A stretch of 33,292 nucleotides of DNA from Fibrobacter succinogenes. GTDB taxonomy: Bacteria; Fibrobacterota; Fibrobacteria; Fibrobacterales; Fibrobacteraceae. The first letter of the stretch is position 1, and each line of letters begins with the position of its first letter. This document shows, piece after piece, positions 1 to 8,168 of this stretch. The notes beneath the pieces were generated by a model that did not search any database, had not been told where the DNA came from, and saw only the letters and a program-made list of their open reading frames with translations. The stretch covers positions 1-33,292 of the forward strand of contig CACXKY010000021.1 in NCBI GenBank assembly GCA_902768325.1. The letters run 5' to 3'. The position numbers were made by a program, and so were the translations under genes.

Positions 1-1
1 T

Positions 2-253
2 CTCACGAAGGACGAAGGTGGCCGCCACACGCCGTTCATGAACGGCTACCGTCCTCAGTTCTACTTCCGCACCACCGACGTTACCGGCACGATTCAGCTT
101 CCGGAAGGCGTCGAAATGGTGACCCCGGGTGACACCGTCACGATCCACGTTGACCTCATCGCCCCGATCGCCATGGAAAAGCAGCTCCGCTTCGCTATCC
201 GCGAAGGTGGCCGTACTGTTGGTGCTGGCTCTGTAACCGAAATCATCAAGTAA
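2..253 (+). CDS. tuf: Elongation factor Tu, C-terminal fragment (5' end outside window)
   Basis: This is the last 83 codons of EF-Tu, the GTPase that delivers aminoacyl-tRNA to the ribosomal A site. The frame is open from base 2 to the TAA at 251-253. The visible part is the C-terminal beta-barrel (domain 3), recognised from the conserved stretches [28 protein letters not shown] and [13 protein letters not shown] and the ending VTEII-K. The GTPase domain lies upstream of the window. tuf directly before rpsJ is the usual junction between the str operon and the S10 operon, and only 9 bases separate them, so co-transcription is likely. Confidence 0.97.
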   Translation, partial: LTKDEGGRHTPFMNGYRPQFYFRTTDVTGTIQLPEGVEMVTPGDTVTIHVDLIAPIAMEKQLRFAIREGGRTVGAGSVTEIIK

Positions 254-262
254 GGAATAATC

Positions 263-571
263 ATGGCTGGTGAACGCATACGTATTCGCTTGAAGAGCTT
301 CGATCATCGTATGATCGACCGCTCTGCTCAAGACATCGTGAATACAGCTAAGCAAACGGGTGCCCGCATTGCGGGACCCATCCCTCTCCCGACGAAAGTC
401 CAGAAGTATACGGTGCTCCGCTCTCCGCATATCGACAAGACCTCTCGTGAACAGTTTGAATCCCGTACGCACAAGCGTCTCATCGACATCCTTGATGCTA
501 CGCCGCAGACTGTTGATTCCCTCATGAAACTTGACTTGCCGGCTGGTGTCGACGTCGAAATTAAGGTTTAA
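263..571 (+). CDS. rpsJ: 30S ribosomal protein S10
   Basis: The 102-residue protein has the normal S10 length and the signatures [14 protein letters not shown] at the start, GPIPLPTK and the central [19 protein letters not shown]10 sits in the 30S head and also works as NusE in transcription antitermination. The ATG is preceded by an AAGGA ribosome binding site at 252-256 that overlaps the tuf stop codon, with good spacing. It is the first gene of the classical S10 operon and lies 5 bases before rplC. Confidence 0.98.
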   Translation: MAGERIRIRLKSFDHRMIDRSAQDIVNTAKQTGARIAGPIPLPTKVQKYTVLRSPHIDKTSREQFESRTHKRLIDILDATPQTVDSLMKLDLPAGVDVEIKV

Positions 572-576
572 TAACA

Positions 577-1194
577 ATGAACGGTATTCTCGCAAAGAAG
601 TTGGGAATGACCCAAGTGTTCACGGAACAGGGCGAATGCGTCCCTGTCACGGTTCTCGAAGCCGGTCCGTGCGTGGTCGTTTCCCACAAGACAGAAGAAA
701 AGGACGGTTACACTGCCGTCCAGATCGGCTTTGGTCTTAAGAAAGAACAGCGTGCCAGCAAGGCAGAAATCGGCCACTTCAAGAAGGCTGATGTTGCTGT
801 TCGCGAACACCTCGCCGAATTTGACGTCGCTGATCTCGAATCCTGGCCGGTTGGCAAGGAATTCGGTGCTGCCGACTTCGCCGATGCCAAGATGGTGAAC
901 GTCTCCGGCATTTCCAAGGGTCACGGTTTCTCTGGTGCCATCAAGCGCCACGGATTCCACAGCGGTCCTCGTTCCCATGGTACGCACAACATGCGCGAAC
1001 CGGGTGGTACGTCCGCTCACTCCTATCCGGGCCGCGTGTTCCCGGGCAAGCGTATGCCTGGTCAATACGGCAACAAGAAAGTGACCGTCAAGCACCTCCA
1101 GGTCGTCAAGATTGACGGCGACCGCAACCTGATCTTCGTCCGTGGCGCTGTCCCGGGCCCGAAGAACAGCATTATCGTGGTGAGGAAAGACTAA
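577..1194 (+). CDS. rplC: 50S ribosomal protein L3
   Basis: The 205-residue protein matches bacterial L3, an early-assembling protein near the peptidyl transferase centre. The start MNGILAKKLGMTQVF is typical of the family, and the extended-loop region contains GISKGHGFSGAIKRHGF, then GPRSHGTHN and PGRVFPGKRMPGQYG. The final A of its TAA (1192-1194) is the first base of the rplD ATG, so the two genes are translationally coupled. The predicted length is normal and no lesion is seen. Confidence 0.98.
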   Translation: MNGILAKKLGMTQVFTEQGECVPVTVLEAGPCVVVSHKTEEKDGYTAVQIGFGLKKEQRASKAEIGHFKKADVAVREHLAEFDVADLESWPVGKEFGAADFADAKMVNVSGISKGHGFSGAIKRHGFHSGPRSHGTHNMREPGGTSAHSYPGRVFPGKRMPGQYGNKKVTVKHLQVVKIDGDRNLIFVRGAVPGPKNSIIVVRKD

Positions 1195-1814
1195 TGGCTA
1201 GTGCAAAGCTTTTCGCCGCAACAGGCGATTTTAAGAATGATATCCAGCTCCCGGCTCTTTTTGATGAAGAAGTCAACAAGGTGTGCATGTACCTGCACAT
1301 CAAGGCTATCTTGAACAACCTTCGCCAGGGCAACGCCAAGACCAAGACCAAGTCTGAAGTCAGCGGCGGTGGCCAGAAGCCGTGGAAGCAGAAGGGCACG
1401 GGTCGCGCCCGTTCCGGCCAGAACACCTCTCCTGTTTGGGTGCGTGGTGCCAAGGCTCACGGTCCGAAGACTCATGACTACTTCGAAAAGGTGAACAAGA
1501 AGGTCAAGAAGATCGCTTTCCACTCCGCCCTCGCCACGAAGGCCCAGGAAGGCAAGTTCTTCGTGTTCGAATCCCTCAGCTTCGACACCCCGAAGACCAA
1601 GGACCTGCTCGCCGTTCTTACCAAGTCCGGTATCGAACAGCGCAACGTCCTCTTCGTCGTTAGCGCCAAGGACCAGAACCTGTACCTTTCCTCCAACAAC
1701 ATTCCTTGGGTTCGCTGCGCTCGCGTTGAAGATGTCAACACCTACGATATCGTCCGCGCGAACAATGTCGTGATCTCTCAAGCCGCTTTGAGCGAACTTG
1801 AAGGAGGCCGCTAA
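1194..1814 (+). CDS. rplD: 50S ribosomal protein L4
   Basis: The 206-residue protein carries the L4 signature around residues 45-85: NLRQGNAKTKTKSEVSGGG, KPWKQKGTGRARSG and SPVWVRGAKAHGP. L4 lines the exit tunnel, and in E. coli it also autoregulates its own operon; no leader of that kind can be judged here because the gene sits inside a continuous transcription unit. Its start overlaps the rplC stop by one base and its stop overlaps the rplW start by one base. Length and sequence appear normal. Confidence 0.98.
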   Translation: MASAKLFAATGDFKNDIQLPALFDEEVNKVCMYLHIKAILNNLRQGNAKTKTKSEVSGGGQKPWKQKGTGRARSGQNTSPVWVRGAKAHGPKTHDYFEKVNKKVKKIAFHSALATKAQEGKFFVFESLSFDTPKTKDLLAVLTKSGIEQRNVLFVVSAKDQNLYLSSNNIPWVRCARVEDVNTYDIVRANNVVISQAALSELEGGR

Positions 1815-2116
1815 TGAAAGAAATTCACGAAATTCTCGTTGCGCCGCACGTGACCGAAGATACCGCCAGGAACATGGTGAATCCGAAGTCTGGTGCTCGC
1901 AAGTATGTGTTCAAGGTTGCCCTCGACGCTAGCAAGGACGATATCAAGGCTGCTATCGAAAAGCGCTTCGATGTCAAGGTCGCTTCGGTCAATACGTTGA
2001 TCAACCGCGGCAAGATCAAGCGCGTCCGCATGGTCGCCGGCAAGAAGTCCAACTGGAAGAAGGCCTACATCACACTTAAGGCCGGGCAAAAGATTGCCGA
2101 GTTCGAAGGAGTATAA
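1814..2116 (+). CDS. rplW: 50S ribosomal protein L23
   Basis: The 100-residue protein begins [17 protein letters not shown], the usual L23 opening, and contains [20 protein letters not shown] followed by [14 protein letters not shown]23 lies at the tunnel exit and is the docking site for trigger factor (tig, 19440 in this window) and for SRP. The gene overlaps rplD by one base and ends 2 bases before rplB. An internal GAAGGAG sequence near the end (about 2106-2112) can serve as the ribosome binding site of rplB. Confidence 0.97.
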   Translation: MKEIHEILVAPHVTEDTARNMVNPKSGARKYVFKVALDASKDDIKAAIEKRFDVKVASVNTLINRGKIKRVRMVAGKKSNWKKAYITLKAGQKIAEFEGV

Positions 2117-2118
2117 TC

Positions 2119-2949
2119 ATGGGTCTGAAATCTTATCGCCCTCTTACCCCGACGCTGCGCTACAAGCAGATTGGTGACCGCAAGGAAATCACTGCGGAAA
2201 AGCCGTACAAGCCGCTCACCGAAGGCATCAAGCGTAGCTCCGGCCGTAACAATGCTGGTGAAATCACTTCCCGCCGTCGTGGCGGTGGCCACAAGAAACT
2301 GTATCGTCTCATCGACTTCAAGCGCCAGTTCGCGGGCACTCCGTGCACTGTCGAAACGATCGAGTACGATCCGAACCGTACAGCTCGTATCGCCCTGGTC
2401 AAGTACCAGAACGGCAAGCGTGCCTACATCATCGCCCCGGCCGATATCAAGGTTGGCGATGTGCTGAATGCCGGCGAAGGTGCCGAATTCCGCGTGGGTA
2501 ACGCCCTCCCGATCCGCGACATCCCGCTGAACACCTTGATCCATAACATCGAAATGAAGCCGGGCAAGGGTGCCCAGCTGGTCCGCTCCGCCGGTGCCGC
2601 TGCTGAACTCGTTGCCAAGGACGGCAAGCTCTGCCAGGTCCGTCTCCCGAGTGGCGAAGTTCGCTACATCTCCGAAGACTGCCTCGCTGTTGTCGGTCAG
2701 GTTTCCAATATCGATCACATGAATGAATCCTCGGGCTCTGCCGGCCGCTCTCGCTGGCTCGGTAAGCGTCCCGCTGTCCGCGGTGTCGTGATGAACCCGG
2801 TCGACCACCCGCTCGGTGGTGGTGAAGGACGTACCTCTGGTGGTCGTCATCCGTGCTCTCCGTGGGGTAAGAACTCCAAGGGTGCTAAAACTCGTAACAA
2901 TAAGCGTACCGATAAGTACATCGTGCGCCGTCGTCAGAAGAGGGCCTAA
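2119..2949 (+). CDS. rplB: 50S ribosomal protein L2
   Basis: The 276-residue protein has normal L2 length. It starts [14 protein letters not shown] and contains [19 protein letters not shown], the RNA-binding fold around residues 60-200, and the C-terminal [18 protein letters not shown] segment. That segment holds the conserved histidine near the peptidyl transferase centre. L2 is needed for subunit association. The gene is followed after 3 bases by rpsS and is intact. Confidence 0.98.
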   Translation: MGLKSYRPLTPTLRYKQIGDRKEITAEKPYKPLTEGIKRSSGRNNAGEITSRRRGGGHKKLYRLIDFKRQFAGTPCTVETIEYDPNRTARIALVKYQNGKRAYIIAPADIKVGDVLNAGEGAEFRVGNALPIRDIPLNTLIHNIEMKPGKGAQLVRSAGAAAELVAKDGKLCQVRLPSGEVRYISEDCLAVVGQVSNIDHMNESSGSAGRSRWLGKRPAVRGVVMNPVDHPLGGGEGRTSGGRHPCSPWGKNSKGAKTRNNKRTDKYIVRRRQKRA

Positions 2950-2952
2950 TTC

Positions 2953-3234
2953 ATGTCGAGATCCCTTAAGAAAGGTGCGTTCGTGGATTCCCACGTTCTC
3001 AGCAAAGCCCAGGCTATGGCTGGCTCCGACAAGAAGCAGCCGATCAAGACCTGGTCCCGTCGTTCCACCATCGTCCCGGATATGGTCGGACTCACTTTCT
3101 CCGTGTACAACGGAAAGCAGTTCCTCCCGGTCTATGTTTCTGAAAACATGGTCGGCCATAAGCTCGGTGAATTTGCTATGACCCGTACTTTCCGTGGTCA
3201 CCGCAAGACTGAAACCTCTGCTGGAGGCAAATAA
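2953..3234 (+). CDS. rpsS: 30S ribosomal protein S19
   Basis: The 93-residue protein starts [16 protein letters not shown] and carries [36 protein letters not shown] and [10 protein letters not shown], all typical of S19. S19 pairs with S13 in the 30S head. Its stop codon overlaps the ATG of rplV by one base (TAATG at 3232-3236), pointing to translational coupling. It is intact. Confidence 0.98.
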   Translation: MSRSLKKGAFVDSHVLSKAQAMAGSDKKQPIKTWSRRSTIVPDMVGLTFSVYNGKQFLPVYVSENMVGHKLGEFAMTRTFRGHRKTETSAGGK

Positions 3235-3584
3235 TGCAAGCTGTTGCTAAAGTGAAAAACGTCCGTTACGGCGTACGCAAGCTCCGCCGCGTTGTGGACC
3301 TGGTTCGTGGAAAGCGCGTTGACGAAGCTTTCGCCATGCTTTCCATCCTCCATACGCAGACCAAGGGCGCTCCGCTCATCGAAAACGCCCTCAAGTCCGC
3401 TGTCGCAAACTTCAAGCAGAAGTCTGCCGCTCCGGTAGCTGCCGAAGAACTCGTGATCAAGACCATCACTGCTGATGGCGGTACGATCATGAAGCGTATT
3501 CATCCGCGTTCCCAGGGTCGCGCTTTCCGTATCGAAAAGCCGCTCTCCCACATCACCGTCGTCGTCGCAGACAAGGAGAATTAA
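3234..3584 (+). CDS. rplV: 50S ribosomal protein L22
   Basis: The 116-residue protein matches L22, whose beta-hairpin lines the exit tunnel and is a site of macrolide resistance mutations. Recognisable parts are the start [36 protein letters not shown] and the hairpin region [19 protein letters not shown] near residues 83-101. It lies 2 bases before rpsC and is preceded by the coupled rpsS stop. It is intact. Confidence 0.97.
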   Translation: MQAVAKVKNVRYGVRKLRRVVDLVRGKRVDEAFAMLSILHTQTKGAPLIENALKSAVANFKQKSAAPVAAEELVIKTITADGGTIMKRIHPRSQGRAFRIEKPLSHITVVVADKEN

Positions 3585-3586
3585 CA

Positions 3587-4139
3587 ATGGGTCACAAAAC
3601 TCATCCTAATGGTCTTCGTCTTGGCGTTATCCGCGGTTGGGAATCCAAGTGGTATGCCGAAGAAGGTGAATGTCAACCTCTTTACCGCCCGTCCGGGTAT
3701 CATCATCGGCAAGAAGGGCGAAGAATTGGAACGCGTCAAGAGCGAACTCCAGTTCCTCACCGGTAAAGAAATCTATATTAGCGTCCACGAGATCAAGCGC
3801 CCGGAAACGGATGCCAAGTTGGTCGCTGAAAACATCGCTCGTCAGCTCGAGAAGCGTATCTCCTTCCGCCGCGCCATGAAGCGCGCCATCCAGAGCGCTA
3901 TGCGCATGGGTGTGGAAGGTATCAAGGTGCAGTGCGGTGGCCGCCTCGGCGGTGCCGAAATCGCCCGCGTCGAGAAGTATGCTGAAGGCCGCGTGCCTCT
4001 GCACACCCTCCGTGCTGATATCGATTATGCAACCTCCATTGCTAAGACCGTTTATGGCGCCATCGGTATCAAGGTGTGGGTCATGCACGGTGAAAAGATT
4101 GGTAAGGACGTCATGTCCGACAACAAGAGAGAGAAGTAA
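3587..4139 (+). pseudogene. rpsC: 30S ribosomal protein S3, broken by an internal out-of-frame deletion
   Basis: The expected S3 start is ATG 3587, just after rplV, and reads [20 protein letters not shown] then KWYAEE (26 residues). From about base 3665 the S3 homology continues in a different frame: [20 protein letters not shown], then [37 protein letters not shown] and [11 protein letters not shown], ending at TAA 4139. Compared with E. coli S3, about residues 27-60 are missing, which is roughly 100 bases; the frame change needs a deletion length of 2 modulo 3. The lost part covers the end of the N-terminal helix region and the start of the KH domain. The motif ccgaagaa at the junction could be one of two short direct repeats. 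The literal open frame downstream starts at ATG 3609, but its first 18 residues are not S3. S3 is essential, so an assembly error is the simplest explanation. Confidence 0.88.
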
Positions 4140-4141
4140 TT

Positions 4142-4555
4142 ATGCTGAGTCCTAAAAGAACATTACATCGTAAGCAGATGAAGGGCCGTATGAAGGGTGT
4201 CGCTTCTCGCGGCAACTACATGGCCTTCGGCGAATTCGGCATTCAGGCTCTTGAAAAGTGCTGGCTGACAGCTCGCCAATTGGAAGCAGCCCGTATCGCT
4301 ATGACTCGTAAGATCAAGCGTGGTGGCCGCGTATGGATCCGTGTGTTCCCCGACAAGCCGGTTACCCGTCACCCTGCCGAAGCCCGTATGGGTAAGGGTA
4401 AGGGCGCTGTGGAATTCTGGGCAGCCGTGATTCTCCCGGGTCGCATCCTTTTTGAAATGGGTGGTGTCGAACGTGAACTCGCCATGGAAGCTCTCCATGT
4501 CGCAGCACAGAAGCTCCCCCTCAAGTGCAAAATCATCGAAGAATCGGAGATCTAA
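4142..4555 (+). CDS. rplP: 50S ribosomal protein L16
   Basis: The 137-residue protein is a normal-length L16. It begins [19 protein letters not shown] and has [40 protein letters not shown] and [20 protein letters not shown], which form the RNA-binding core at the A-site tRNA elbow. Its stop overlaps the rpmC ATG by one base (4555). Confidence 0.98.
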   Translation: MLSPKRTLHRKQMKGRMKGVASRGNYMAFGEFGIQALEKCWLTARQLEAARIAMTRKIKRGGRVWIRVFPDKPVTRHPAEARMGKGKGAVEFWAAVILPGRILFEMGGVERELAMEALHVAAQKLPLKCKIIEESEI

Positions 4556-4746
4556 TGAAAGCACGTGAATTGAAGGAACTGGGCGTTGACCAGCTCAAGG
4601 AAAAACTGGCTCAGTTGAATCTCGATTTGTTCAATTACCGTATGACTGCGAAGCTCGGTAATTTGGAAAAACCCTCTGTGATCCAGACGACCCGCAAGGA
4701 CATCGCCAGGATCAAGACCATCCTCAGCGAAAAGGCCAAGGCATAA
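4555..4746 (+). CDS. rpmC: 50S ribosomal protein L29
   Basis: The 63-residue protein starts [19 protein letters not shown] and contains LNLDLFNYRMTAKLGNLEKP and TRKDIARIKTILSEK, typical of the two-helix L29 near the tunnel exit. A longer in-frame start at 4525 exists but would lie inside rplP and adds residues unlike L29. The ATG at 4555, coupled to the rplP stop, is therefore chosen. Confidence 0.96.
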   Translation: MKARELKELGVDQLKEKLAQLNLDLFNYRMTAKLGNLEKPSVIQTTRKDIARIKTILSEKAKA

Positions 4747-4764
4747 GCCGGGCAGGAGCAGGAA

Positions 4765-5019
4765 ATGGATAGAAACCTTCGTAAAGTCAAACAGGGTGTC
4801 GTCACTTCCGACAAGATGGACAAGACCATTACGGTCGAAGTCGTCAACCGTAAGCGTCACCCGATGTACAACAAGATCATGACCACCACCAAGAAGCTCA
4901 AGGCTCACGACGAAAGTAACGAAGCCGGCGAAGGCGACCTGGTGGAAATCATGGAAACTCGTCCGCTTTCCGCGACGAAGCGCTGGCGCCTCGTCCGTAT
5001 CGTGGAAAAGAAGAAGTAA
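4765..5019 (+). CDS. rpsQ: 30S ribosomal protein S17
   Basis: The 84-residue protein reads [20 protein letters not shown], then [38 protein letters not shown] and [14 protein letters not shown]. This is the OB-fold primary 16S rRNA-binding protein S17. Its ATG follows a GGCAGGAG purine-rich stretch at about 4750-4757. A 21-base gap leads to rplN. It is intact. Confidence 0.98.
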   Translation: MDRNLRKVKQGVVTSDKMDKTITVEVVNRKRHPMYNKIMTTTKKLKAHDESNEAGEGDLVEIMETRPLSATKRWRLVRIVEKKK

Positions 5020-5040
5020 ACTCCTGGAGTAAGGCGAATT

Positions 5041-5409
5041 ATGATTCAAGAAGAAACCAGACTCGTCGTGGCTGACAACAGTGGAGCCAAGGAAGTCGCC
5101 TGCATCCGTGTTTTGGGTGGCACGAACCGTCGCTATGCTAGCATCGGTGATGTCATCAAGGTAGCCGTTAAGGACGCTATCCCCCAGAGCAAGGTGAAGA
5201 AGGGTTCCGTAGCTGAAGCCGTTGTCGTGCGTACACGCAAAGAAATCTCCCGTCCGGACGGAACGTTCATTCGTTTCTCGGACAACGCCGTTGTTCTCAT
5301 CACTAAGGATGGTGAACCGCGTGGAACCCGTATTTTTGGACCGGTGGCTCGTGAGCTCCGCGAAAAGAATTACATGAAGATCATCTCCCTCGCACCTGAG
5401 GTTCTGTAA
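5041..5409 (+). CDS. rplN: 50S ribosomal protein L14
   Basis: The 122-residue protein is the standard L14 length, starts [19 protein letters not shown] and contains [32 protein letters not shown] and the C-terminal [21 protein letters not shown]14 forms an intersubunit bridge. Its stop codon shares a base with the rplX ATG. Confidence 0.98.
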   Translation: MIQEETRLVVADNSGAKEVACIRVLGGTNRRYASIGDVIKVAVKDAIPQSKVKKGSVAEAVVVRTRKEISRPDGTFIRFSDNAVVLITKDGEPRGTRIFGPVARELREKNYMKIISLAPEVL

Positions 5410-5708
5410 TGGCTAACATCAAGAAGAATGATAACGTCAAGGTGATTTCCGGTGCCAACAAGGGCAAGACCGGCACCGTGATCAGTGTCAAGGCCGGCAA
5501 GGTGACCGTGTCGGGCGTGAACGTCCGCAAGCGTCACGAGAAGCCGAGCCAGACCAACCAAACCGGTGGTATCATTGAAAAGGAAATGCCGATCGACATT
5601 TCTAACGTGATGCTGCTCGAAGGCAATACTCCCGTCCGTACCCGTATCGTTCGCGAAAAGGGCAAGAAGGGCGTTCGCACCAGCGTGAAGACTGGAAAGG
5701 CTGTGTAA
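5409..5708 (+). CDS. rplX: 50S ribosomal protein L24
   Basis: The 99-residue protein begins with a KOW motif ([20 protein letters not shown], residues 6-25), followed by [20 protein letters not shown] and the typical [13 protein letters not shown]24 is an assembly initiator at the 5' end of 23S rRNA. The start overlaps the rplN stop by one base, and rplE follows after 2 bases. Confidence 0.98.
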   Translation: MANIKKNDNVKVISGANKGKTGTVISVKAGKVTVSGVNVRKRHEKPSQTNQTGGIIEKEMPIDISNVMLLEGNTPVRTRIVREKGKKGVRTSVKTGKAV

Positions 5709-5710
5709 CA

Positions 5711-6250
5711 ATGAACCAGATGAAGCAATTTTATCTCGAAAAAGTAGTTCCGGCCTTGCAAGCAAAGTTTGCCTACAAGAACGTGATGGAAATCCCGCGC
5801 CTCGAAAAGATCGTCCTCAACATGGGCGTTGGCGCTGCTTCCCAGAACCGCAAGATTCTCGACGAAGCTGTGGATACCCTCACTGCTATCACTGGCCAGA
5901 AGGCCGTCATCACCAACGCCAAGAAGGCTATCGCTAACTTCCACCTCCGTGAAGGTATCGGTATCGGCGCCAAGGTGACCCTCCATGGCGACATCATGTG
6001 GGACTTCCTGTTCCGTTTCATCAACATCAACCTCCCGCGTGTCCGTGACTTCCGTGGTCTCGCCCGCCGTGGTTTCGATGGCAAGGGTAATTTCACCCTC
6101 GGTATCAAGGAACAGACCATCTTTGTCGAAATCGATATCGACAAGGTTTCCCGTACGTTCGGTATGGACATCTCTTTCGTCACTTCCGCTAAGACGGACG
6201 ACGAAGGCCGTGCCCTGCTCGAAAATCTTGGACTCCCCTTCCGTAAGTAA
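5711..6250 (+). CDS. rplE: 50S ribosomal protein L5
   Basis: The 179-residue protein is normal-length L5, with [18 protein letters not shown] at residues 21-38, [20 protein letters not shown] and [19 protein letters not shown]. The C-terminal part reads [20 protein letters not shown] and [21 protein letters not shown]5 belongs to the 5S rRNA particle and contacts P-site tRNA. It is intact. Confidence 0.98.
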   Translation: MNQMKQFYLEKVVPALQAKFAYKNVMEIPRLEKIVLNMGVGAASQNRKILDEAVDTLTAITGQKAVITNAKKAIANFHLREGIGIGAKVTLHGDIMWDFLFRFININLPRVRDFRGLARRGFDGKGNFTLGIKEQTIFVEIDIDKVSRTFGMDISFVTSAKTDDEGRALLENLGLPFRK

Positions 6251-6259
6251 GGTAATACC

Positions 6260-6505
6260 ATGGCAAGCAGAAGAATGATTGAAAAATGCAAGCGTACTCC
6301 GAAGTTTACCGTTCGTGGGTACAATCGTTGCAAGCGTTGCGGTAGGCCGCACGCCTTTATGCGCCGCTTTGGCCTTTGCCGTATTTGCTTCCGCGAAATG
6401 GCACTCGCCGGCGAAATCCCCGGTAGTCGTCCTGGTAAGGAGAGTACAAATGGCAATGACAGATACTATCGCCGATATGCTCACCCGCATCCGCAACGCC
6501 GCTAA
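6260..6505 (+). CDS. rpsN: 30S ribosomal protein S14, zinc-binding type, with frameshifted C-terminus
   Basis: This is the short zinc-ribbon form of S14. Residues 1-55 look normal: [16 protein letters not shown], then zinc cysteines C24, C27, C40 and C43 within [10 protein letters not shown] and [10 protein letters not shown], then MALAGEIPG. The family normally ends at about 61 residues in (V/K)(T/K)K(A/S)SW. Here the bases tcgtcctggtaa (S-S-W-stop, 6427-6438) are present but in another frame, as if about 7 bases were missing after base 6424. The literal frame therefore runs on to 6505 and adds an unrelated Arg-rich tail overlapping the first 56 bases of rpsH. The native end was probably 6438, just before the rpsH ribosome binding site. 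Confidence 0.85.
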   Translation: MASRRMIEKCKRTPKFTVRGYNRCKRCGRPHAFMRRFGLCRICFREMALAGEIPGSRPGKESTNGNDRYYRRYAHPHPQRR

Positions 6506-6845
6506 GGCGCAGCTGCCCGTGGTGGACATTCCTGCCAGCAACCTGAAGCGTGAAATTGCTCGCGTTCTGCAGGAAAAAGGTTTCATCAAGAAGTTCGTCG
6601 TCGTGGAAGATGGCAAGCAGGGCATGCTCAAGATCCTGCTCCGCTACACGAAGGGCGTTTCCGCTATCCAAGGCATCCAGCGCGTGTCTACGCCGGGTCT
6701 TCGTCACTACGTTGACGTTGCTAAGCTCCCGCGTGTCCGCAATGGCCTCGGCTATGCAATCATCTCCACATCTAAAGGTGTCATGACCGACCACGAAGCC
6801 CGCGAACAGAAGGTGGGTGGCGAAGTCATCGCAAAGGTATGGTAA
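6450..6845 (+). CDS. rpsH: 30S ribosomal protein S8
   Basis: The 131-residue protein starts [20 protein letters not shown] and contains [40 protein letters not shown] and the C-terminal [21 protein letters not shown]8 is a primary 16S rRNA binder and, in E. coli, represses the spc operon. The ATG at 6450 is set by AAGGAG at 6437-6442 with 7-base spacing. The frame is open upstream to 6279, but those residues are the rpsN gene read out of frame. Confidence 0.97.
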   Translation: MAMTDTIADMLTRIRNAAKAQLPVVDIPASNLKREIARVLQEKGFIKKFVVVEDGKQGMLKILLRYTKGVSAIQGIQRVSTPGLRHYVDVAKLPRVRNGLGYAIISTSKGVMTDHEAREQKVGGEVIAKVW

Positions 6846-6847
6846 AG

Positions 6848-7387
6848 ATGTCCCGTATCGGTAAAGCAATTATCACTATCCCGGCTGGCGTTAAGGTTAA
6901 CGTCAACGGTCAGAACATCAAAGTCGAAGGCCCGAAGGGCAAGCTTGAAACGACGGTTCACGAACTGATCCAGATCAAGCTCGAAGGCGACCAGCTTTCC
7001 TTCTCTCGTCCGAACGACGAAAAGTTCACCCGTGCCATGCACGGTACCACCCGCGCCCTCGTTGCCAACATGGTCGAAGGTGTCACCAAGGGTTTCGAGA
7101 AGACTCTCGAAATCGTCGGTGTGGGCTACCGCGTCGAACAGAAGGGCAAGGACCTGAACCTCGTTCTCGGTTTCTCCCATCCGGTCATTTTCAAGGCTCC
7201 GGAAGGCGTCGAACTCAAGGCTCTCGATCCGCTGAAGATTTCCATCTCCGGCATCGACAAGCAGAAAGTTGGCCAGGCTGCCGCGGAAATCCGCAAGTAC
7301 CGTCGTCCTGAACCGTATAAGGGCAAGGGCATCAAGTACGCTGGCGAAATTGTCCGTCGCAAGCAAGGTAAGAAGACAGGTAAATAA
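6848..7387 (+). CDS. rplF: 50S ribosomal protein L6
   Basis: The 179-residue protein begins MSRIGKAIITIPAGVKVNVN and has two similar alpha-beta domains; the second contains VGVGYRVEQKGKDLNLVLGF, the typical GFSHPV and the C-terminal signature PEPYKGKGIKYAGE. L6 sits near the factor-binding site. An in-frame ATG at 6839 would overlap rpsH, but the AAAGG at 6833-6837 is only one base before it. The same site is 10 bases before 6848, so 6848 is preferred. Confidence 0.96.
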   Translation: MSRIGKAIITIPAGVKVNVNGQNIKVEGPKGKLETTVHELIQIKLEGDQLSFSRPNDEKFTRAMHGTTRALVANMVEGVTKGFEKTLEIVGVGYRVEQKGKDLNLVLGFSHPVIFKAPEGVELKALDPLKISISGIDKQKVGQAAAEIRKYRRPEPYKGKGIKYAGEIVRRKQGKKTGK

Positions 7388-7396
7388 GGGTAAACT

Positions 7397-7768
7397 ATGA
7401 CTGCAATCGCTAAAAAAAGAATCCAGTCCAGAATCGCACGCCATGCTCGTGTGCGCAAGTCTGTTGTCGGAACTGCAGAATGCCCTCGTTTGGCTGTTCG
7501 CCGTTCCTTGTCCCACATGATCGCCCAGGTTATCGATGACGAAGGCAAGAAGTCTATCGCTCAGGTTGCCACGACTGCTAAGGAATTCCAGAGCAAGTTT
7601 GGTGAAATGACGAAGACGGAGCAGGCTAAGCAGCTCGGTCTCCAGATTGCCGAAGTCGCGAAGTCCAAGGGCATTGAATCCGTGGTCTTTGACCGCGGCG
7701 GTTACATCTATCACGGTCGCGTTCAGGCTCTCGCTGAGGGAGCTCGTGAAGGCGGACTCAAATTCTAG
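7397..7768 (+). CDS. rplR: 50S ribosomal protein L18
   Basis: The 123-residue protein matches L18, a 5S rRNA-binding protein. It begins with a basic tail (KKRIQSRIARHARVRKSV) and contains GTAECPRLAVRRSLSHMIAQ, IDDEGKKSIAQVATT and the characteristic ending VVFDRGGYIYHGRVQALAEG then AREGGLKF. Its stop (7766-7768) lies 11 bases before the damaged rpsE gene. It is intact. Confidence 0.97.
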   Translation: MTAIAKKRIQSRIARHARVRKSVVGTAECPRLAVRRSLSHMIAQVIDDEGKKSIAQVATTAKEFQSKFGEMTKTEQAKQLGLQIAEVAKSKGIESVVFDRGGYIYHGRVQALAEGAREGGLKF

Positions 7769-7779
7769 TGAGGTACACT

Positions 7780-8155
7780 TTGGAACGCGAACAAGAACGG
7801 CAAGGTCGGTGTCGGTCTCGGTAAGGCTAAGGAAGTTTCCGAAGCCATCCGTAAGGGTACCGAAGCTGCTCAGCGCAACATTGCCGAAGTCCAGCTCCTG
7901 GACGGCACCATCCCGCACGACATCGAAGTGAAGGCCGGTTCTACCCGCATCCTTCTGATGCCGGCTGCTCCGGGTACTGGCGTTATCGCCGGTGCTGCTG
8001 CCCGTGCTGTTCTCGAACTCGCCGGTGTGCGCAACATCCTCACGAAGATTCACGGTTCTTCCAACCCGAGCACGGTCGTCCGCGCTTGCCTGGAAGGCCT
8101 GCTTTCTCAGAAGAACAAACAGGACTGCGCCAAGTTGCGCGGTTTCGAAGCCTAA
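7780..8155 (+). pseudogene. rpsE: 30S ribosomal protein S5, broken by an internal out-of-frame deletion
   Basis: S5 is expected between L18 and L30. A plausible start is TTG 7780 (reading L/M-E-R-E), preceded by a GAGG at 7770-7773. S5 homology then resumes in another frame from about base 7790: NKNGKVGVGLGKAKEVSEAI, RILLMPAAPGTGVIAGAAAR, AVLELAGVRNILTKIHGSSN and a normal end at 8155. The missing part corresponds to about residues 5-40 of the family: the VNRVxKVVKGG segment and most of the double-stranded-RNA-binding fold. It is roughly 100 bases, with a deletion length of 2 modulo 3. The repeated motif gcgaac lies at the junction. In its own frame the downstream part only has a GTG start at 7928. 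An assembly error is more likely than true loss of this essential protein. Confidence 0.86.
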
Positions 8156-8168
8156 GGAGTAATACTGT

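Noticed and set aside
3609-3700. Programmed frameshift as explanation for rpsC
   Set aside because: A frameshift alone would not restore the roughly 34 missing conserved residues, so true sequence is absent.
7928-8155. Separate 75-codon gene starting at GTG 7928
   Set aside because: Its sequence is the C-terminal part of S5; it is the surviving in-frame piece of the damaged rpsE rather than an independent gene.
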